Assembly (NCBI GenBank): GCA_031261005.1
Contig: JAISKF010000010.1
Span: 1-60,306, forward strand
Source: Enterobacteriaceae bacterium
GTDB taxonomy: Bacteria > Pseudomonadota > Gammaproteobacteria > Enterobacterales > Enterobacteriaceae
Length of the DNA stretch: 60,306 nucleotides
Direction: 5' to 3'
Part shown: in pieces, positions 1 through 8,911 of the stretch
How the letters are laid out: every line of letters begins with the position of its first letter
How positions within the stretch are numbered: the stretch's first letter is position 1
Program-made: the position numbers and the translations under genes
Notes under the pieces: model-generated
What the model saw: only the letters and a program-made list of their open reading frames with translations
Databases searched by the model: none
Told to the model about the DNA's origin: nothing

Positions 1-57
1 GATAAGGTTGCGAAAGAGGAAGAGGAAAGACAATTACAACTGGGTCTTGAAAGTTAG
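1..57 (+). CDS. 3' end of an unidentified gene (partial)
   Basis: An open frame enters the window in frame 1 and stops at TAG 55-57. It encodes an 18-residue, strongly charged tail (KEEEERQ followed by LQLGLES). In E. coli the gene upstream of mutT is secA, but this tail lacks the Cys-rich SecA C-terminus (CPCGSGKKYK-type), so it is either not SecA or an unusual one. It is followed at once by a GC-rich hairpin, which fits the end of a transcription unit. No function is assigned. Confidence 0.45.
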   Translation, partial: DKVAKEEEERQLQLGLES

Positions 58-63
58 TGTATT

Positions 64-82
64 AGCCCCCTTTTAGGGGGCT
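64..82 (+). terminator. hairpin after the first partial gene
   Basis: A perfect 7-bp stem AGCCCCC/GGGGGCT with a 5-nt loop lies 6 nt after the TAG stop. No clear T-run follows, so it is a weak intrinsic terminator or an mRNA 3'-end stabiliser. Positions 83-365, upstream of mutT, hold no gene I can support: the 108-codon frame there overlaps mutT and has no family resemblance. Confidence 0.5.
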
Positions 83-365
83 GTGTCAAAGCCACCTGCT
101 ATGCAGGTGGATTTATTACGGTTAGTTCTTTTTTTATGGTTAGCTACAACGCTAAAAAACCTTTTTCAAATGCAGCAGGGAATGGAAATATTTTTTCAGC
201 CTTGCCAAACACAACAAATATTTTATCGCCCGCTAAACCATTGTGAAATCAACGGGCGGTTAACAACCAGCCCCTACACAAAAATCATATTTTTGTTAAT
301 ACGTGCCATTGATTTTGAATATCGTCATAATTACGTCCTAAACGACCTCAAAAGGAATAACTCGT

Positions 366-782
366 ATGACCATCAAACGCATAGAAATCGCCGTTGGTAT
401 TATCATTAATACCGAACATGCTATTTTTGTGACTCGCAGGGCGGACGGTGTTCATCTGGCGGGTTATTGGGAATTTCCTGGCGGGAAAGTAGAAACAGCG
501 CAAGGGGAATCGGTGCAGCAGGCACTTTATCGGGAATTACGTGAAGAAACCGGTATCGAAGTTTCCCATTCTTTTTTGCTGGAAACGCTGGAATATGATT
601 ATCCCGATCGCCAGTTAAGGCTGCATTTTTTTATTGTTGATGCCTGGCAGGGAACACCCGAGGGGCGAGAGGGGCAGTCAGCGCGTTGGCTGAATGTTTC
701 CGGATTGGTTGATGTTGAATTTCCAGCCGCCAACCAGCCTATTATTGCTGAATTAAAACGGCGTTATTGTAGTACTAACTAA
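366..782 (+). CDS. mutT: 8-oxo-dGTP diphosphatase MutT
   Basis: Hydrolyses 8-oxo-dGTP to the monophosphate and so prevents A:T to C:G transversions. The 138-residue protein (E. coli MutT has 129) shows the Nudix signature at about residues 39-64: GGKVE, then GES and the helix RELREETGI carrying the metal-binding glutamates. The spacing between the first Gly and first Glu of the Nudix box is two residues longer than the classical G-x5-E. AAAAGGAAT precedes the ATG. The TAA stop overlaps the first bases of a repeat element shared with several other sites in the window. It faces yacG, as in E. coli, where secA-mutT converges on yacG-zapD-coaE. Confidence 0.95.
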   Translation: MTIKRIEIAVGIIINTEHAIFVTRRADGVHLAGYWEFPGGKVETAQGESVQQALYRELREETGIEVSHSFLLETLEYDYPDRQLRLHFFIVDAWQGTPEGREGQSARWLNVSGLVDVEFPAANQPIIAELKRRYCSTN

Positions 783-893
783 CCTCAGTTTTGGATAAGA
801 AAATAGTAAAAAATATAGATTAATAAATTGATAATAAATAATAATTTGTAGGGGCGGCAATCTGCCGCCCGTTAATTTCACCGTGGTTTGACG
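780..893 (+). repeat. palindromic MITE-like element, copy A
   Basis: Begins with the shared end taacctcag-ttttggataag, continues through an AT-rich arm (gataataaataataattt), and carries the hairpin GGGCGGCA (852-859) / TGCCGCCC (863-870). The right edge is approximate. After the hairpin the text resembles the middle of copy B, with no second hairpin. It lies between the convergent genes mutT and yacG, and its first three bases are the mutT stop codon. Confidence 0.75.
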
Positions 894-905
894 AGCAGTA
901 AATTA

Positions 906-1100
906 CTACTCGTCCTCGCTCCATTCTTCGCTTTCAGATAGTTCGCCGGAGCTTGGAATCCGCTTTTCTTCATCAGCCCATTCACCTAAGTCAATAAGCT
1001 GGCAGCGTTTGCTACAGAACGGGCGATAAGGGCTTTCTTCATTCCAGATAACGATTTTACCGCAGGTTGGGCAGTTAACTTTTAGCGGGCTGTCACTCAT
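906..1100 (-). CDS. yacG: DNA gyrase inhibitor YacG (zinc-binding)
   Basis: A 64-residue zinc-finger protein. The E. coli homologue binds the C-terminal region of GyrB and inhibits DNA gyrase. Four zinc-ligand cysteines are visible: CPTC near residues 9-12 and CSKRC near residues 28-32, followed by QLIDLGEWA and the acidic tail [10 protein letters not shown]. The start was placed at the ATG at 1100 because it has GGAGAATTTT upstream and gives the family's normal N-terminus [12 protein letters not shown] longer frame back to 1166 adds 22 unrelated residues. It is last in the pilD-coaE-zapD-yacG run, 56 bp after zapD. Confidence 0.93.
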   Translation of the reverse strand: MSDSPLKVNCPTCGKIVIWNEESPYRPFCSKRCQLIDLGEWADEEKRIPSSGELSESEEWSEDE

Positions 1101-1156
1101 AAAATTCTCCAAAAATGTATTACTCGTTGTTTCTGATATGGTGACGAATGCCAGAT

Positions 1157-1909
1157 TTAACAACAAGCTATCTCGAAATTAAATTGTTCCGGTATTTCGC
1201 CCAGTTCGCAATCAAACGGCATAAAACGAATTGCGAAGCGCGTTTTATGACCGGAAACTTGCGGATAAAGCTGATGAGATGAATCAATGCGAATCCGCAG
1301 AATATCGCAGTCTTCGGCATTATCCTGATAAAAGCCATTTACGCTGGTTTGTTTTTGGAAAACACCGGTCTGGCGGATCAGATTCAGGCAAGTTTTAAGC
1401 GAATTATTTAGTGTTGCTATTGATGCCAGCCATTCTGTAACTTGTTCGTCGCGTATCTGTTTAGCATTGTGCAGCCACATGTGCAGAACCGGTAAATCAA
1501 AGCTACAGCAGCCGCCAGGGATACTTAAACGCTGGCGCACCATGCTGACCAGCCGATCGTCTTTTAGTGATTGTCCAAGACGCTGAGCGTTCAGTAATGT
1601 ATTGGCTTGTTCTTTCAGCGTATGACGCAGGGCTTTCAGCCGCTCAACATCAACACCGGGTACATCAATCCATTGCAATAATTTTTGTTGCTGGCGTTCT
1701 AATTCTTTGAGTAATTCTGTACGCACATCACCACGATCGATAATATCCAGCAACTCGCTAATTGCCCGAAAAAAACTTAGTGTCTTGGTTAAGTTAGTTA
1801 GTTCGCGGTTATGTTGTAGCTGCTGCAATAACATTTCAAGACGTAACCAAGTCCGAACCTTTTCATTAAGCGGGTGTTCAAAAAGTATGTTTTGGGATAG
1901 ATCACTCAT
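1157..1909 (-). CDS. zapD: cell division protein ZapD
   Basis: Cytoplasmic FtsZ-associated protein that bundles FtsZ filaments at the septum. The 250 residues match the family length (E. coli 247), with typical stretches near the start ([18 protein letters not shown]), in the middle ([27 protein letters not shown]) and at the end ([11 protein letters not shown]). It overlaps the 3' end of coaE by 8 nt, so the two are translationally coupled. The order coaE-zapD-yacG is conserved across gammaproteobacteria. Confidence 0.95.
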   Translation of the reverse strand: MSDLSQNILFEHPLNEKVRTWLRLEMLLQQLQHNRELTNLTKTLSFFRAISELLDIIDRGDVRTELLKELERQQQKLLQWIDVPGVDVERLKALRHTLKEQANTLLNAQRLGQSLKDDRLVSMVRQRLSIPGGCCSFDLPVLHMWLHNAKQIRDEQVTEWLASIATLNNSLKTCLNLIRQTGVFQKQTSVNGFYQDNAEDCDILRIRIDSSHQLYPQVSGHKTRFAIRFMPFDCELGEIPEQFNFEIACC

Positions 1910-2537
1910 GTAGATAAATCCTGCTGTTGAATTTATTCGCTAAGGCTAAATATTGCTGATGTAATTTTTTTATTTGGGGAATTAGCGCTTCTGCTGCCCC
2001 GTCGTTATTTAATACATCGTCTGCATAAGATAGCCTGATTTCGCGCGAGGTTTGAGCGGCTAATATCTGTTCTGCCAGATGCTCACTGCAATTATCTCGC
2101 GTCATAATTCTGTGTAGTTGCGTTTTTCTGCTGACATCAACCACTAAAATTCGGTTAGCTTTATTGCATAAATTATTCTCAATCAGCAATGGTACAACCC
2201 AAAGGACATAAGGCGTTGTAATTTTTGCTGCATGAGTGAGCTGGCGTTGAGTTTCTTGCTGAATTAATGGGTGAAGTAAGTTGTTTAACCATAACTTATC
2301 AATCGCATGATTAAAAATTCGTTCTCTTAATTTTTGCCGATTCAGTGAGCCGTCTGCCTGCAATATTGATGTGCCGAAATGATCCGCGATAGCAGCAAGC
2401 GCGTTCGTCCCTGACTCAACCACTTGTCGGGCGATAATATCAGCATCAATAACCGGAACACCCAAACGGCAAAATTCATTGGCAACCGTTGATTTTCCGC
2501 TGCCGATCCCGCCAGTAAGTGCCACGATATAACTCAT
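1902..2537 (-). CDS. coaE: dephospho-CoA kinase CoaE
   Basis: Final step of coenzyme A synthesis: ATP-dependent 3'-phosphorylation of dephospho-CoA. The 211 residues (E. coli 206) begin with [17 protein letters not shown], a P-loop at residues 9-16. The CoA-binding and lid segments include [20 protein letters not shown] and [12 protein letters not shown]. Its ATG overlaps the last 4 nt of the prepilin peptidase gene (ATGA type), and its end overlaps zapD. The pilD-coaE linkage is the arrangement found in Pseudomonas and Vibrio pilABCD clusters. Confidence 0.96.
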   Translation of the reverse strand: MSYIVALTGGIGSGKSTVANEFCRLGVPVIDADIIARQVVESGTNALAAIADHFGTSILQADGSLNRQKLRERIFNHAIDKLWLNNLLHPLIQQETQRQLTHAAKITTPYVLWVVPLLIENNLCNKANRILVVDVSRKTQLHRIMTRDNCSEHLAEQILAAQTSREIRLSYADDVLNNDGAAEALIPQIKKLHQQYLALANKFNSRIYLHE

Positions 2538-3394
2538 AATAAAGCCTGAAATAATATTGATAGATCAATAATAAAGGGATCTTTCAGAAGTGCAAGCCAC
2601 CCGACGATGGCAATAAAAGGACCGAAAGCTATCTGTCGGTTTTTAATGTCTTTATTTTTATGATGTTTTCTATGAATCTTTTTATAAAATAACAGCATAA
2701 AAATCAGTGCGCTAAAGCTGGCAGCCAGCATGACTATCGGCAGTATATTTGCACCCAGCCAAGCGCCGAATCCAGCCATTAATTTTATATCTCCGCCGCC
2801 CAATCCATCGACACCGCACATTAATTTAAATATGACAGCGGGAAGCCAAAGGAGCAAGTAGCCAAACAGTGCGCCTGATACGGATTCCGGTAGTGTCAGC
2901 GGTGAATATCCAGCCAGTGCTGCAATGATTCCACTGCCCATTAGCGGCAAAGTGAGAACGTCGGGTAAGAGTTGATGCGCGGCATCGATCAGTGTTGCGG
3001 TGATTAATAGCGAAGTAATGAACAGCAGAATCAATAACCAACTGACATCATGATTAGCTGATGCCAGCGACATAAATAACAATGCAGTGATCAGCTCGGT
3101 TAACGGATAAATTGGGCTGATCGCCTGTTGGCAGTAACAGCAGAGTCCTCGTTGTTGCCACCATGAATAAATGGGAATCAGTGACCTGATTGATAACCGA
3201 TGATAACAATGCGGGCAAATCGAGGGAGAAAGCAAAGGCAGTGAAAATTTTTTGTATTCATCTGATACGAAATTTGAATTTTGTTGCCAGTGAGTAATTA
3301 TTTTTAAAGGGATTCGATGAGCGAAGTAAGTGATCAAGCTACCGATAAACAGACCACAAAAACCAAACAGAATGATAATAAAGGCATTTTCCAT
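2534..3394 (-). CDS. type IV prepilin peptidase / N-methyltransferase (PilD/HofD family)
   Basis: Inner-membrane aspartyl protease that cleaves prepilin leaders after Gly and methylates the new N-terminus. Seen here: an N-terminal membrane segment with [16 protein letters not shown], two CxxC pairs (CPHC near residue 60, CCYC about 30 residues later) typical of the bifunctional PilD type, several hydrophobic segments, and the catalytic Asp motif GGGDIKL around residue 200. The ATG at 3394 was chosen because AAGG lies 7 nt upstream. A GTG at 3415 has no ribosome binding site. It is divergent from guaC and coupled to coaE. Its likely substrate is PpdD, encoded about 4 kb away. Confidence 0.9.
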   Translation of the reverse strand: MENAFIIILFGFCGLFIGSLITYFAHRIPLKIITHWQQNSNFVSDEYKKFSLPLLSPSICPHCYHRLSIRSLIPIYSWWQQRGLCCYCQQAISPIYPLTELITALLFMSLASANHDVSWLLILLFITSLLITATLIDAAHQLLPDVLTLPLMGSGIIAALAGYSPLTLPESVSGALFGYLLLWLPAVIFKLMCGVDGLGGGDIKLMAGFGAWLGANILPIVMLAASFSALIFMLLFYKKIHRKHHKNKDIKNRQIAFGPFIAIVGWLALLKDPFIIDLSILFQALL

Positions 3395-3571
3395 CATTCG
3401 CCTTAATCTGCTCACTGACAGATAAATTTATGGGATTATACCTGAAATTTTTGAAAAAATTCAGACTTGTTCATTATTTATTCGTCTGTATGATAACGTC
3501 ACTGGAAATGGCTAACATCTAGCTTAGCGCTAATTTGCGATACGTCGCCAAAAACCAGGAAACTCATTACT

Positions 3572-4615
3572 ATGCGTATTGAAGAAGATTTGAAGCTGGG
3601 CTTCAAAGATGTCTTAATTCGTCCTAAGCGTTCTACGCTAAAAAGTCGCTCACAAGTAGAGCTTGAGCGCATCTACACATTCAAACACTCCGGTCATCAA
3701 TGGTCAGGTGTGCCTATTATTGCCGCCAATATGGATACCGTTGGTACGTTTACTATGGCAGAAGCATTAGCTTCTTTCGGTTTACTGACGGCAGTTCATA
3801 AACACTATAGTGTTGAGCAATGGCGTGAATTTATTGCTCGTGTTCCGGAATCTGTTTTGCAGAATGTCATGGTTTCGACCGGTACTTCTGAAACGGATTT
3901 TGCCAAACTGAATCAGATTTTAGCGCTGTCACCGGCACTGAAATTTATCTGTATTGATGTGGCAAATGGTTACTCCGAACATTTCGTCAACTTCCTGCAA
4001 AAAGCGCGTGAAGCCAACATGGATAAAGTGATCTGTGCTGGTAACGTTGTGACAGGTGAAATGGTAGAAGAGTTGATTTTGTCCGGTGCCGATATTGTTA
4101 AAGTGGGTATCGGTCCGGGTTCAGTATGTACCACGCGCGTAAAAACCGGCGTTGGTTATCCTCAGCTTTCTGCGGTGATTGAATGCGCTGATGCGGCTCA
4201 CGGTTTGGGCGGTCAAATTGTCAGTGACGGCGGTTGTACGACGCCAGGCGATGTAGCGAAAGCATTCGGCGGCGGCGCAGATTTCGTGATGTTAGGCGGT
4301 ATGCTGGCAGCGCATGAAGAGTGCGAGGGTGAAATCATCGAAGAAGATGGCAAGCCTTATATGCTGTTTTACGGCATGAGTTCTGCATCAGCGATGAATC
4401 GTCATGTTGGCGGTGTTGCTGAATATCGTGCGGCGGAAGGTAAAACCGTTAAACTCGCTTATCGCGGTCCGGTTGGTAATACCGTTCGTGACATTTTAGG
4501 CGGTCTGCGTTCAGCTTGTACTTATGTTGGCGCGGAACGTCTGAAAGAGCTGACCAAACGCACGACTTTTATCCGTGTTGCAGAGCAAGAAAACCGGATT
4601 TTTGGTCAAGTTTGA
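3572..4615 (+). CDS. guaC: GMP reductase GuaC
   Basis: NADPH-dependent reductive deamination of GMP to IMP in purine salvage. The 347 residues equal E. coli GuaC exactly, and the N-terminus [20 protein letters not shown] is diagnostic. The catalytic cysteine lies in [11 protein letters not shown], followed by the flap TGVGYPQ, with the phosphate-binding [15 protein letters not shown] and [10 protein letters not shown] motifs beyond. AGGAAA precedes the ATG. It stands alone, transcribed against its neighbours, and splits the pilus genes hofC-hofB-ppdD from pilD. Confidence 0.97.
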   Translation: MRIEEDLKLGFKDVLIRPKRSTLKSRSQVELERIYTFKHSGHQWSGVPIIAANMDTVGTFTMAEALASFGLLTAVHKHYSVEQWREFIARVPESVLQNVMVSTGTSETDFAKLNQILALSPALKFICIDVANGYSEHFVNFLQKAREANMDKVICAGNVVTGEMVEELILSGADIVKVGIGPGSVCTTRVKTGVGYPQLSAVIECADAAHGLGGQIVSDGGCTTPGDVAKAFGGGADFVMLGGMLAAHEECEGEIIEEDGKPYMLFYGMSSASAMNRHVGGVAEYRAAEGKTVKLAYRGPVGNTVRDILGGLRSACTYVGAERLKELTKRTTFIRVAEQENRIFGQV

Positions 4616-4634
4616 TTCGGCTATGATTGGTAAC

Positions 4635-4843
4635 TAACCTCCGGTTTGGATAAGAAAAGTGTAAAAGTGCTAGATTAATATATTGATAATAAAATAATTT
4701 GTAGGACAGGCAATCTGTCGCCCGCGTTAACATTGCGGTGGATTTGAGTTCACGGGCGGCAGATTGCCGCCCTTACGAAAGAATTACATAATTATTTGAA
4801 ATTTATCGTAATAATATAGCTGTTTATCTGAATCTCAGGTTTA
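4635..4843 (+). repeat. palindromic MITE-like element, copy B (two-armed, fullest copy)
   Basis: About 210 bp with left end taacctccggtttggataag and right end ttatctgaatctcaggttta, imperfect inverted repeats of each other. Inside are two GC-rich palindromes. One is degenerate (gtaggacaggcaatctgtcgc, starting near 4701). The other is perfect (GGGCGGCAGATTGCCGCCC, near 4754-4772). They are inverted copies of one another, so the whole element can fold on itself. It lies between the convergent genes guaC and hofC. Confidence 0.75.
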
Positions 4844-4848
4844 TTAAC

Positions 4849-4878
4849 AAAAAAGTGTGTAAATTACGCACTTTTTTT
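4849..4878. terminator. bidirectional terminator between guaC and hofC
   Basis: A-run, stem AAGTGTGT/ACGCACTT (one G-T pair), then a T-run. It reads as an intrinsic terminator from either side and directly abuts the hofC stop codon. Confidence 0.7.
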
Positions 4879-6064
4879 ACGTCATCACATTGCCTAACTG
4901 GAAAATAGGTAAATAGATAGCAATTACCAATCCGCCGACAATAACGCCTAAAATCACCATTAATAGCGGTTCTACTTTTGACGATAAATTATCCGCAAGG
5001 TTTTCGGCTTCTGTTTCATAAATATCAGCCAGTTTACTTAACATTGCGTCCAGCATACCGGACTCTTCACCAACACGAATCAGTTGGTGTGATAACGGCG
5101 GGAATAGCTCTTGTTGATGCAGCGCGTTAAATAAAGGAATGCCTTGCTCTATTAATTTTAAAATATTCTGTAATGCGTTAAAAAATTGAATATTTCCGGC
5201 AGCATTAGCGGCTGATGTGATTCCTGCTGTCAGTGGTATTCCTGCTTGTTGCGTCATGGCTAAGGTACGGAATATTTTAGCCAGTCCATTGACTCGTAAT
5301 AGCTCGCCGCAAAGCGGCAACCGGAGTAATAATCGCTGCTCCCGTTGTTTCCAGTCAGCATGAGAACGGCGTTTTTTCACGTAGTAACTGAGAATCAGTG
5401 CCGGAATAGTTAGCATCAGAATGCCATGATTGATCATTAATTCTGATAACGAAATCAGCGATTGAGTAAAATTTGGCAGCGGAGCATTAAACGATTGATA
5501 AATTTCTGCAAACGAAGGAAGTACCAGCGTAAGCATCAGCAGAACCACTATCAGTGCGACGACTAAAATAAATAGTGGGTAGCTTAATGCTTTACGTATC
5601 TTTTTCTGTAACAGGATCAATTTCTCCTGCTGTTCTGCTAATAATAAACAGCATTCGTCCAGCTTACCGGTTAGCTCCCCTGTGGCAATTAGCTCACGAA
5701 ACAGCGCAGGAAAAGCATCGGGATATTCAGCCAATGCCAGTGAAAAGGCTTTCCCTTGTGAAATTTGCTCCTGTAACGCTTTTAATAAATAACGCCATGC
5801 AGGTTGCGGGTGTTCAGCGGCAATTAAGCCAAGACAGTGTGATAGCGGTAATCCTGCTTGCAGCATGGTGGCTAATTGTCGGGTTATCAGTGATAACGCC
5901 GCCAGCCGCCAACATCTTTTTTCTGGTTTAACACTGGCTTTCAGTTTTATCGGAATGGCTCCCTGAACAATCAATAATTGTCTGGCATGAGCCAGTGATT
6001 GCGCGAGAATTTCGCCTTGCTTTCCGTCGATGCTTTGCCAGAGAAATAAACGTGAATGTTTCAT
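4877..6064 (-). CDS. hofC: type IV pilus / type II secretion inner-membrane platform protein HofC
   Basis: PilC/GspF-family membrane protein that couples the assembly ATPase to pilin polymerisation. Its 395 residues hold two T2SSF domains, about residues 55-180 (LSLITRQLATMLQAGLPLSHCL and GKAFSLALAEYPDAFP) and 265-385 (FRTLAMTQQAGIPLTAGI). Each is followed by long hydrophobic helices, and the usual LLMVILGVIVGGLVIAIYLP lies near the end. It overlaps hofB by 1 nt and forms the ppdD-hofB-hofC operon known in E. coli. Confidence 0.93.
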   Translation of the reverse strand: MKHSRLFLWQSIDGKQGEILAQSLAHARQLLIVQGAIPIKLKASVKPEKRCWRLAALSLITRQLATMLQAGLPLSHCLGLIAAEHPQPAWRYLLKALQEQISQGKAFSLALAEYPDAFPALFRELIATGELTGKLDECCLLLAEQQEKLILLQKKIRKALSYPLFILVVALIVVLLMLTLVLPSFAEIYQSFNAPLPNFTQSLISLSELMINHGILMLTIPALILSYYVKKRRSHADWKQREQRLLLRLPLCGELLRVNGLAKIFRTLAMTQQAGIPLTAGITSAANAAGNIQFFNALQNILKLIEQGIPLFNALHQQELFPPLSHQLIRVGEESGMLDAMLSKLADIYETEAENLADNLSSKVEPLLMVILGVIVGGLVIAIYLPIFQLGNVMT

Positions 6065-7554
6065 TATCGGACGCTCTGCGCGGAGAATGAGCCGAGTGTG
6101 CGATAAAGTTCTGATAACGATGTCACTCCTCGTTCAACCAGTGATAAACCAGACTGGAATAGCGGAGTCATACCTTGCTCACATGCCAACTGATATAATT
6201 CAGTCACCGAACGTTTGGCGAATAAACCTTGTTTGATCACATCATTAATCACCATCATTTCATAGATACCGGTTCTGCCGTAATAGCCGCCAACACAGTG
6301 TTCACAACCTTTAGCCTGACTGGAATAGACTGTTACCGCACCTTGTTTTGTATGAACTATATCGGGTTGCGCTTGTTTCTGTTTGCAGCGTGGGCAGAGG
6401 CAGCGAATAAGACGTTGAGCGATAATCAGTTTCAGGCTCGATGCCAGCAAATATTCGGGAATGCCCATCAGACTTAAACGCAGCAAAGTTTCACTGGTTG
6501 AATTGGTATGCAGTGTCGCCAGTACCAAATGTCCGGTTTGTGCTGCTTCAACGGCAATTTCAGCGGTTTCTTTATCCCGAATCTCACCAATCATCAGTAC
6601 ATCGGGATCTTGCCGCAAAAAAGCTCTTAGCGCGTGATGAAAGGTGATGCCTGCTTTAGGATTCACCTGTGTCTGATTAATGCCATCGGTTGGGATCTCA
6701 ATAGGATCTTCCACGCTGCAAATATTTCGTGATGTATCATTTAACTGCTGTAATCCGCTGTACAACGTGACGGTTTTTCCGCTGCCTGTTGGTCCTGTCA
6801 CCAATATCATGCCTTGCGGTTGATGCAACATTGCCTGATAAAGTTGCTGTTCATCAGGCGACATACCGAGTGATGAAATAGTTTGCTGGCAATTGCCGGA
6901 CTCCATTACTCGCAACACTACTTTTTCTCCGCCGCTGACCGGAATAGTGGAAATTCGCAGCGCTCTTTGCTGATTTTCATCGTGGAATGTCAGTTGCCCG
7001 TCTTGCGGTTGACGGCGTTCGGCAATATTGAGCTGTGCCATAATTTTTAGCCGAGCGACCAGTTGAGGAGCTAATGACAACGGCGGTGATGTGATCTCTT
7101 GCAGTGCGCCATCAATTCTTAGCCGGATACGGCAATGATCAGAATAAGGCTCAATATGAATATCCGATGCACGCCGTTGTAAGGCTTGACGGATAACTTG
7201 ATTAATAAACAGCACGACTGGTTCACTATCGTGCTGTTTATCCTGCGTGATCAATTCAGGATTACTGGCGCGATGTTCGGTTTGCCGCGCCGCTTCCAGT
7301 AATGATTTATTGGGGCGTGATTGACTAAGTTGTGCCAGATGTTGTTCAACTTTAAGCCTCGACCAGTCAATCACTTTAATATGCCGACCGCAGGTAAATG
7401 CCAGTTGCGCGATCACTTGCGTTAATGCGCTGCCTTGTTCGGCGGCTATTGTTAGTTGCTGCGCGTCAACTTCAATCGGGACAACCTGATGGCGCAGGCA
7501 TTCCGTGATGATCTCTTCGCTAATTTCCGTGTGAGTAGTCAGAAAATGACTCAT
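6064..7554 (-). CDS. hofB: type IV pilus assembly ATPase HofB (PilB/GspE family)
   Basis: Hexameric cytoplasmic ATPase that powers pilin extrusion. The 496 residues (E. coli HofB 461) include an N-terminal GspE-N-like part, the linker ASDIHIEPY near residue 139, Walker A GPTGSGKT at 254-261, an Asp box and Walker B (DPDVLMIGEIRD) near 316-327, a His box (GHLVLATLHT) and a C-terminal tetracysteine zinc site (CLCPRC and CEHC). The motifs are intact, so an active ATPase is expected. It overlaps ppdD by 4 nt and hofC by 1 nt. Confidence 0.94.
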   Translation of the reverse strand: MSHFLTTHTEISEEIITECLRHQVVPIEVDAQQLTIAAEQGSALTQVIAQLAFTCGRHIKVIDWSRLKVEQHLAQLSQSRPNKSLLEAARQTEHRASNPELITQDKQHDSEPVVLFINQVIRQALQRRASDIHIEPYSDHCRIRLRIDGALQEITSPPLSLAPQLVARLKIMAQLNIAERRQPQDGQLTFHDENQQRALRISTIPVSGGEKVVLRVMESGNCQQTISSLGMSPDEQQLYQAMLHQPQGMILVTGPTGSGKTVTLYSGLQQLNDTSRNICSVEDPIEIPTDGINQTQVNPKAGITFHHALRAFLRQDPDVLMIGEIRDKETAEIAVEAAQTGHLVLATLHTNSTSETLLRLSLMGIPEYLLASSLKLIIAQRLIRCLCPRCKQKQAQPDIVHTKQGAVTVYSSQAKGCEHCVGGYYGRTGIYEMMVINDVIKQGLFAKRSVTELYQLACEQGMTPLFQSGLSLVERGVTSLSELYRTLGSFSAQSVR

Positions 7555-8036
7555 GAGTTAGCCATATCATCAAAGCGGAAAATATCGTTACAAGCCTGAA
7601 TGATTTTGTCATTGGCGCTTGCCGTGCTGCAATTGCGTTGCCATTGCAGACCGCCAGCCGCGTTATCCAGTGTTGGTCGCAAGGAGACATTTAACCCTTG
7701 TAACGCGCTTTGCCCGTTAAGAGAAATCACGCCATTAACAACGGTGATACCGGAAACATAGCGCGTGGTTTTTCCCGCTGGAATACCGTTACTATCGCTA
7801 TTGCACTGGTTAAGATCACTTTTTTCTAAAGCACATAATTCAATTGCCGTTTTATACGGCACCATCGCTTGCAGCATATCGGTTAATGCGGCTTTCTGGA
7901 TATATCCCTGATATGCGGGAATGCCGATAGAACTCAATACCGCAATAATCGCAATGGCGATCATCAATTCAAACAGGGTAAAACCACCTTGCTGTTTTAC
8001 TGGATCTTTTGGCTTCGTCTGCGAGTTTTGTTTCAT
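7551..8036 (-). CDS. ppdD: type IV major prepilin PpdD
   Basis: Pilin precursor of 161 residues. The prepilin peptidase site is GG|FTLFELM, with Phe+1 and Glu+5, followed by the hydrophobic helix IAIAIIAVLSSIGIPAYQGY. Two C-terminal cysteine pairs are present, one in ELCALEKSDLNQC and one in NCSTASANDKIIQAC, as in enteric PpdD, and the C-terminus FRFDDMANS matches the family. The leader is 18 residues, longer than the 6 of E. coli PpdD, and no alternative start codon lies between. First gene of the hof operon. The 244-bp gap to ampD must carry its promoter, but no site is certain. Confidence 0.93.
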   Translation of the reverse strand: MKQNSQTKPKDPVKQQGGFTLFELMIAIAIIAVLSSIGIPAYQGYIQKAALTDMLQAMVPYKTAIELCALEKSDLNQCNSDSNGIPAGKTTRYVSGITVVNGVISLNGQSALQGLNVSLRPTLDNAAGGLQWQRNCSTASANDKIIQACNDIFRFDDMANS

Positions 8037-8280
8037 ACAGTTATTGCTCCTGATTCTTGCTTGAGATAACAGCGGAACTGGCAGCTTACTGCTCCAAAAA
8101 CAGATGAGAATTAGATGAATAAGTTTTTGTTAAACGGCTCGAAATGATTTTATGAATATCAGTTGTGTTACATGATGTTATGCGGAGTAATTAGCAAATC
8201 TGGCAAGAATAAATTACTACATAGATGGATTGGCTCATCTTATAATTAGTTTTATGACGATTTAGCCGCAGAGAAACACG

Positions 8281-8817
8281 ATGAAACTAACGCAAGGGTG
8301 GATTGACGGCGTAACGCGTGTGCCATCACCGCATTTTGATGAGCGTCCGCAGGAGGAAATTCCCTCTTTACTGGTGATCCACAATATCAGTTTGCCGCCC
8401 AATGAATTTGGTGGTCCTTATATTAATCAATTGTTTTGTGGCACGCTTGATCCCAATGAACACCCGTATTTTGCTGAGATTCATCATCTGCGGGTTTCGG
8501 CGCATTGCCTGATTCGCCGCGACGGTGAAATTATCCAATATGTACCGTTTGATAAACGTGCATGGCACGCTGGCGTTTCTCAGTTTGACGGGCGTGAACG
8601 CTGTAATGATTTTTCTATCGGCATTGAGTTAGAAGGAACTGATGATGTGGATTTCACGCCGCAGCAGTATCAGAGCTTGAGCCGTTTAACTCAACTGCTG
8701 ATGCAGCATTATCAAATTACGCCGGAACGGATCACCGGTCACAGCGATATTGCACCGAAGCGGAAAACTGATCCAGGTGAGCATTTTGACTGGCAACGTT
8801 ATAAGTCGATGATTTAA
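8281..8817 (+). CDS. ampD: 1,6-anhydro-N-acetylmuramyl-L-alanine amidase AmpD
   Basis: Cytoplasmic zinc amidase that removes the peptide from anhydro-muropeptides during cell-wall recycling. Its loss derepresses AmpC beta-lactamases in species with ampR. Of 178 residues, the zinc ligands are His in VIHNIS, His in TGHSDIAP and Asp in KTDPG, with RVSAHCLIRRDGEI and FDKRAWHAGVS conserved. The ribosome binding site is weak. In E. coli it sits between nadC and ampE, and neither is present here. Its TAA stop coincides with the start of repeat copy C. Confidence 0.96.
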   Translation: MKLTQGWIDGVTRVPSPHFDERPQEEIPSLLVIHNISLPPNEFGGPYINQLFCGTLDPNEHPYFAEIHHLRVSAHCLIRRDGEIIQYVPFDKRAWHAGVSQFDGRERCNDFSIGIELEGTDDVDFTPQQYQSLSRLTQLLMQHYQITPERITGHSDIAPKRKTDPGEHFDWQRYKSMI

Positions 8818-8911
8818 CCTGAAGTTTGGATAAGAATATGGCGAAAACAGGTTAATTAATTGATAATAAATAATAATTTTTATGGGCGGCAGATTGCCGC
8901 CCATACGGTTT
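8815..8911 (+). repeat. palindromic MITE-like element, copy C
   Basis: Left end taacctgaagtttggataag, AT-rich arm with gataataaataataattt, then a perfect palindrome at 8884-8902 (GGGCGGCA-gat-TGCCGCCC), extended by TAT/ATA. It fills the space between the convergent genes ampD and aroP, and its first bases are the ampD stop codon. Right edge approximate. Confidence 0.75.

Noticed and set aside
83..409. 108-codon frame before mutT
   Set aside because: It overlaps the mutT start in another frame, has no ribosome binding site and no recognisable family; the region is AT-rich non-coding.
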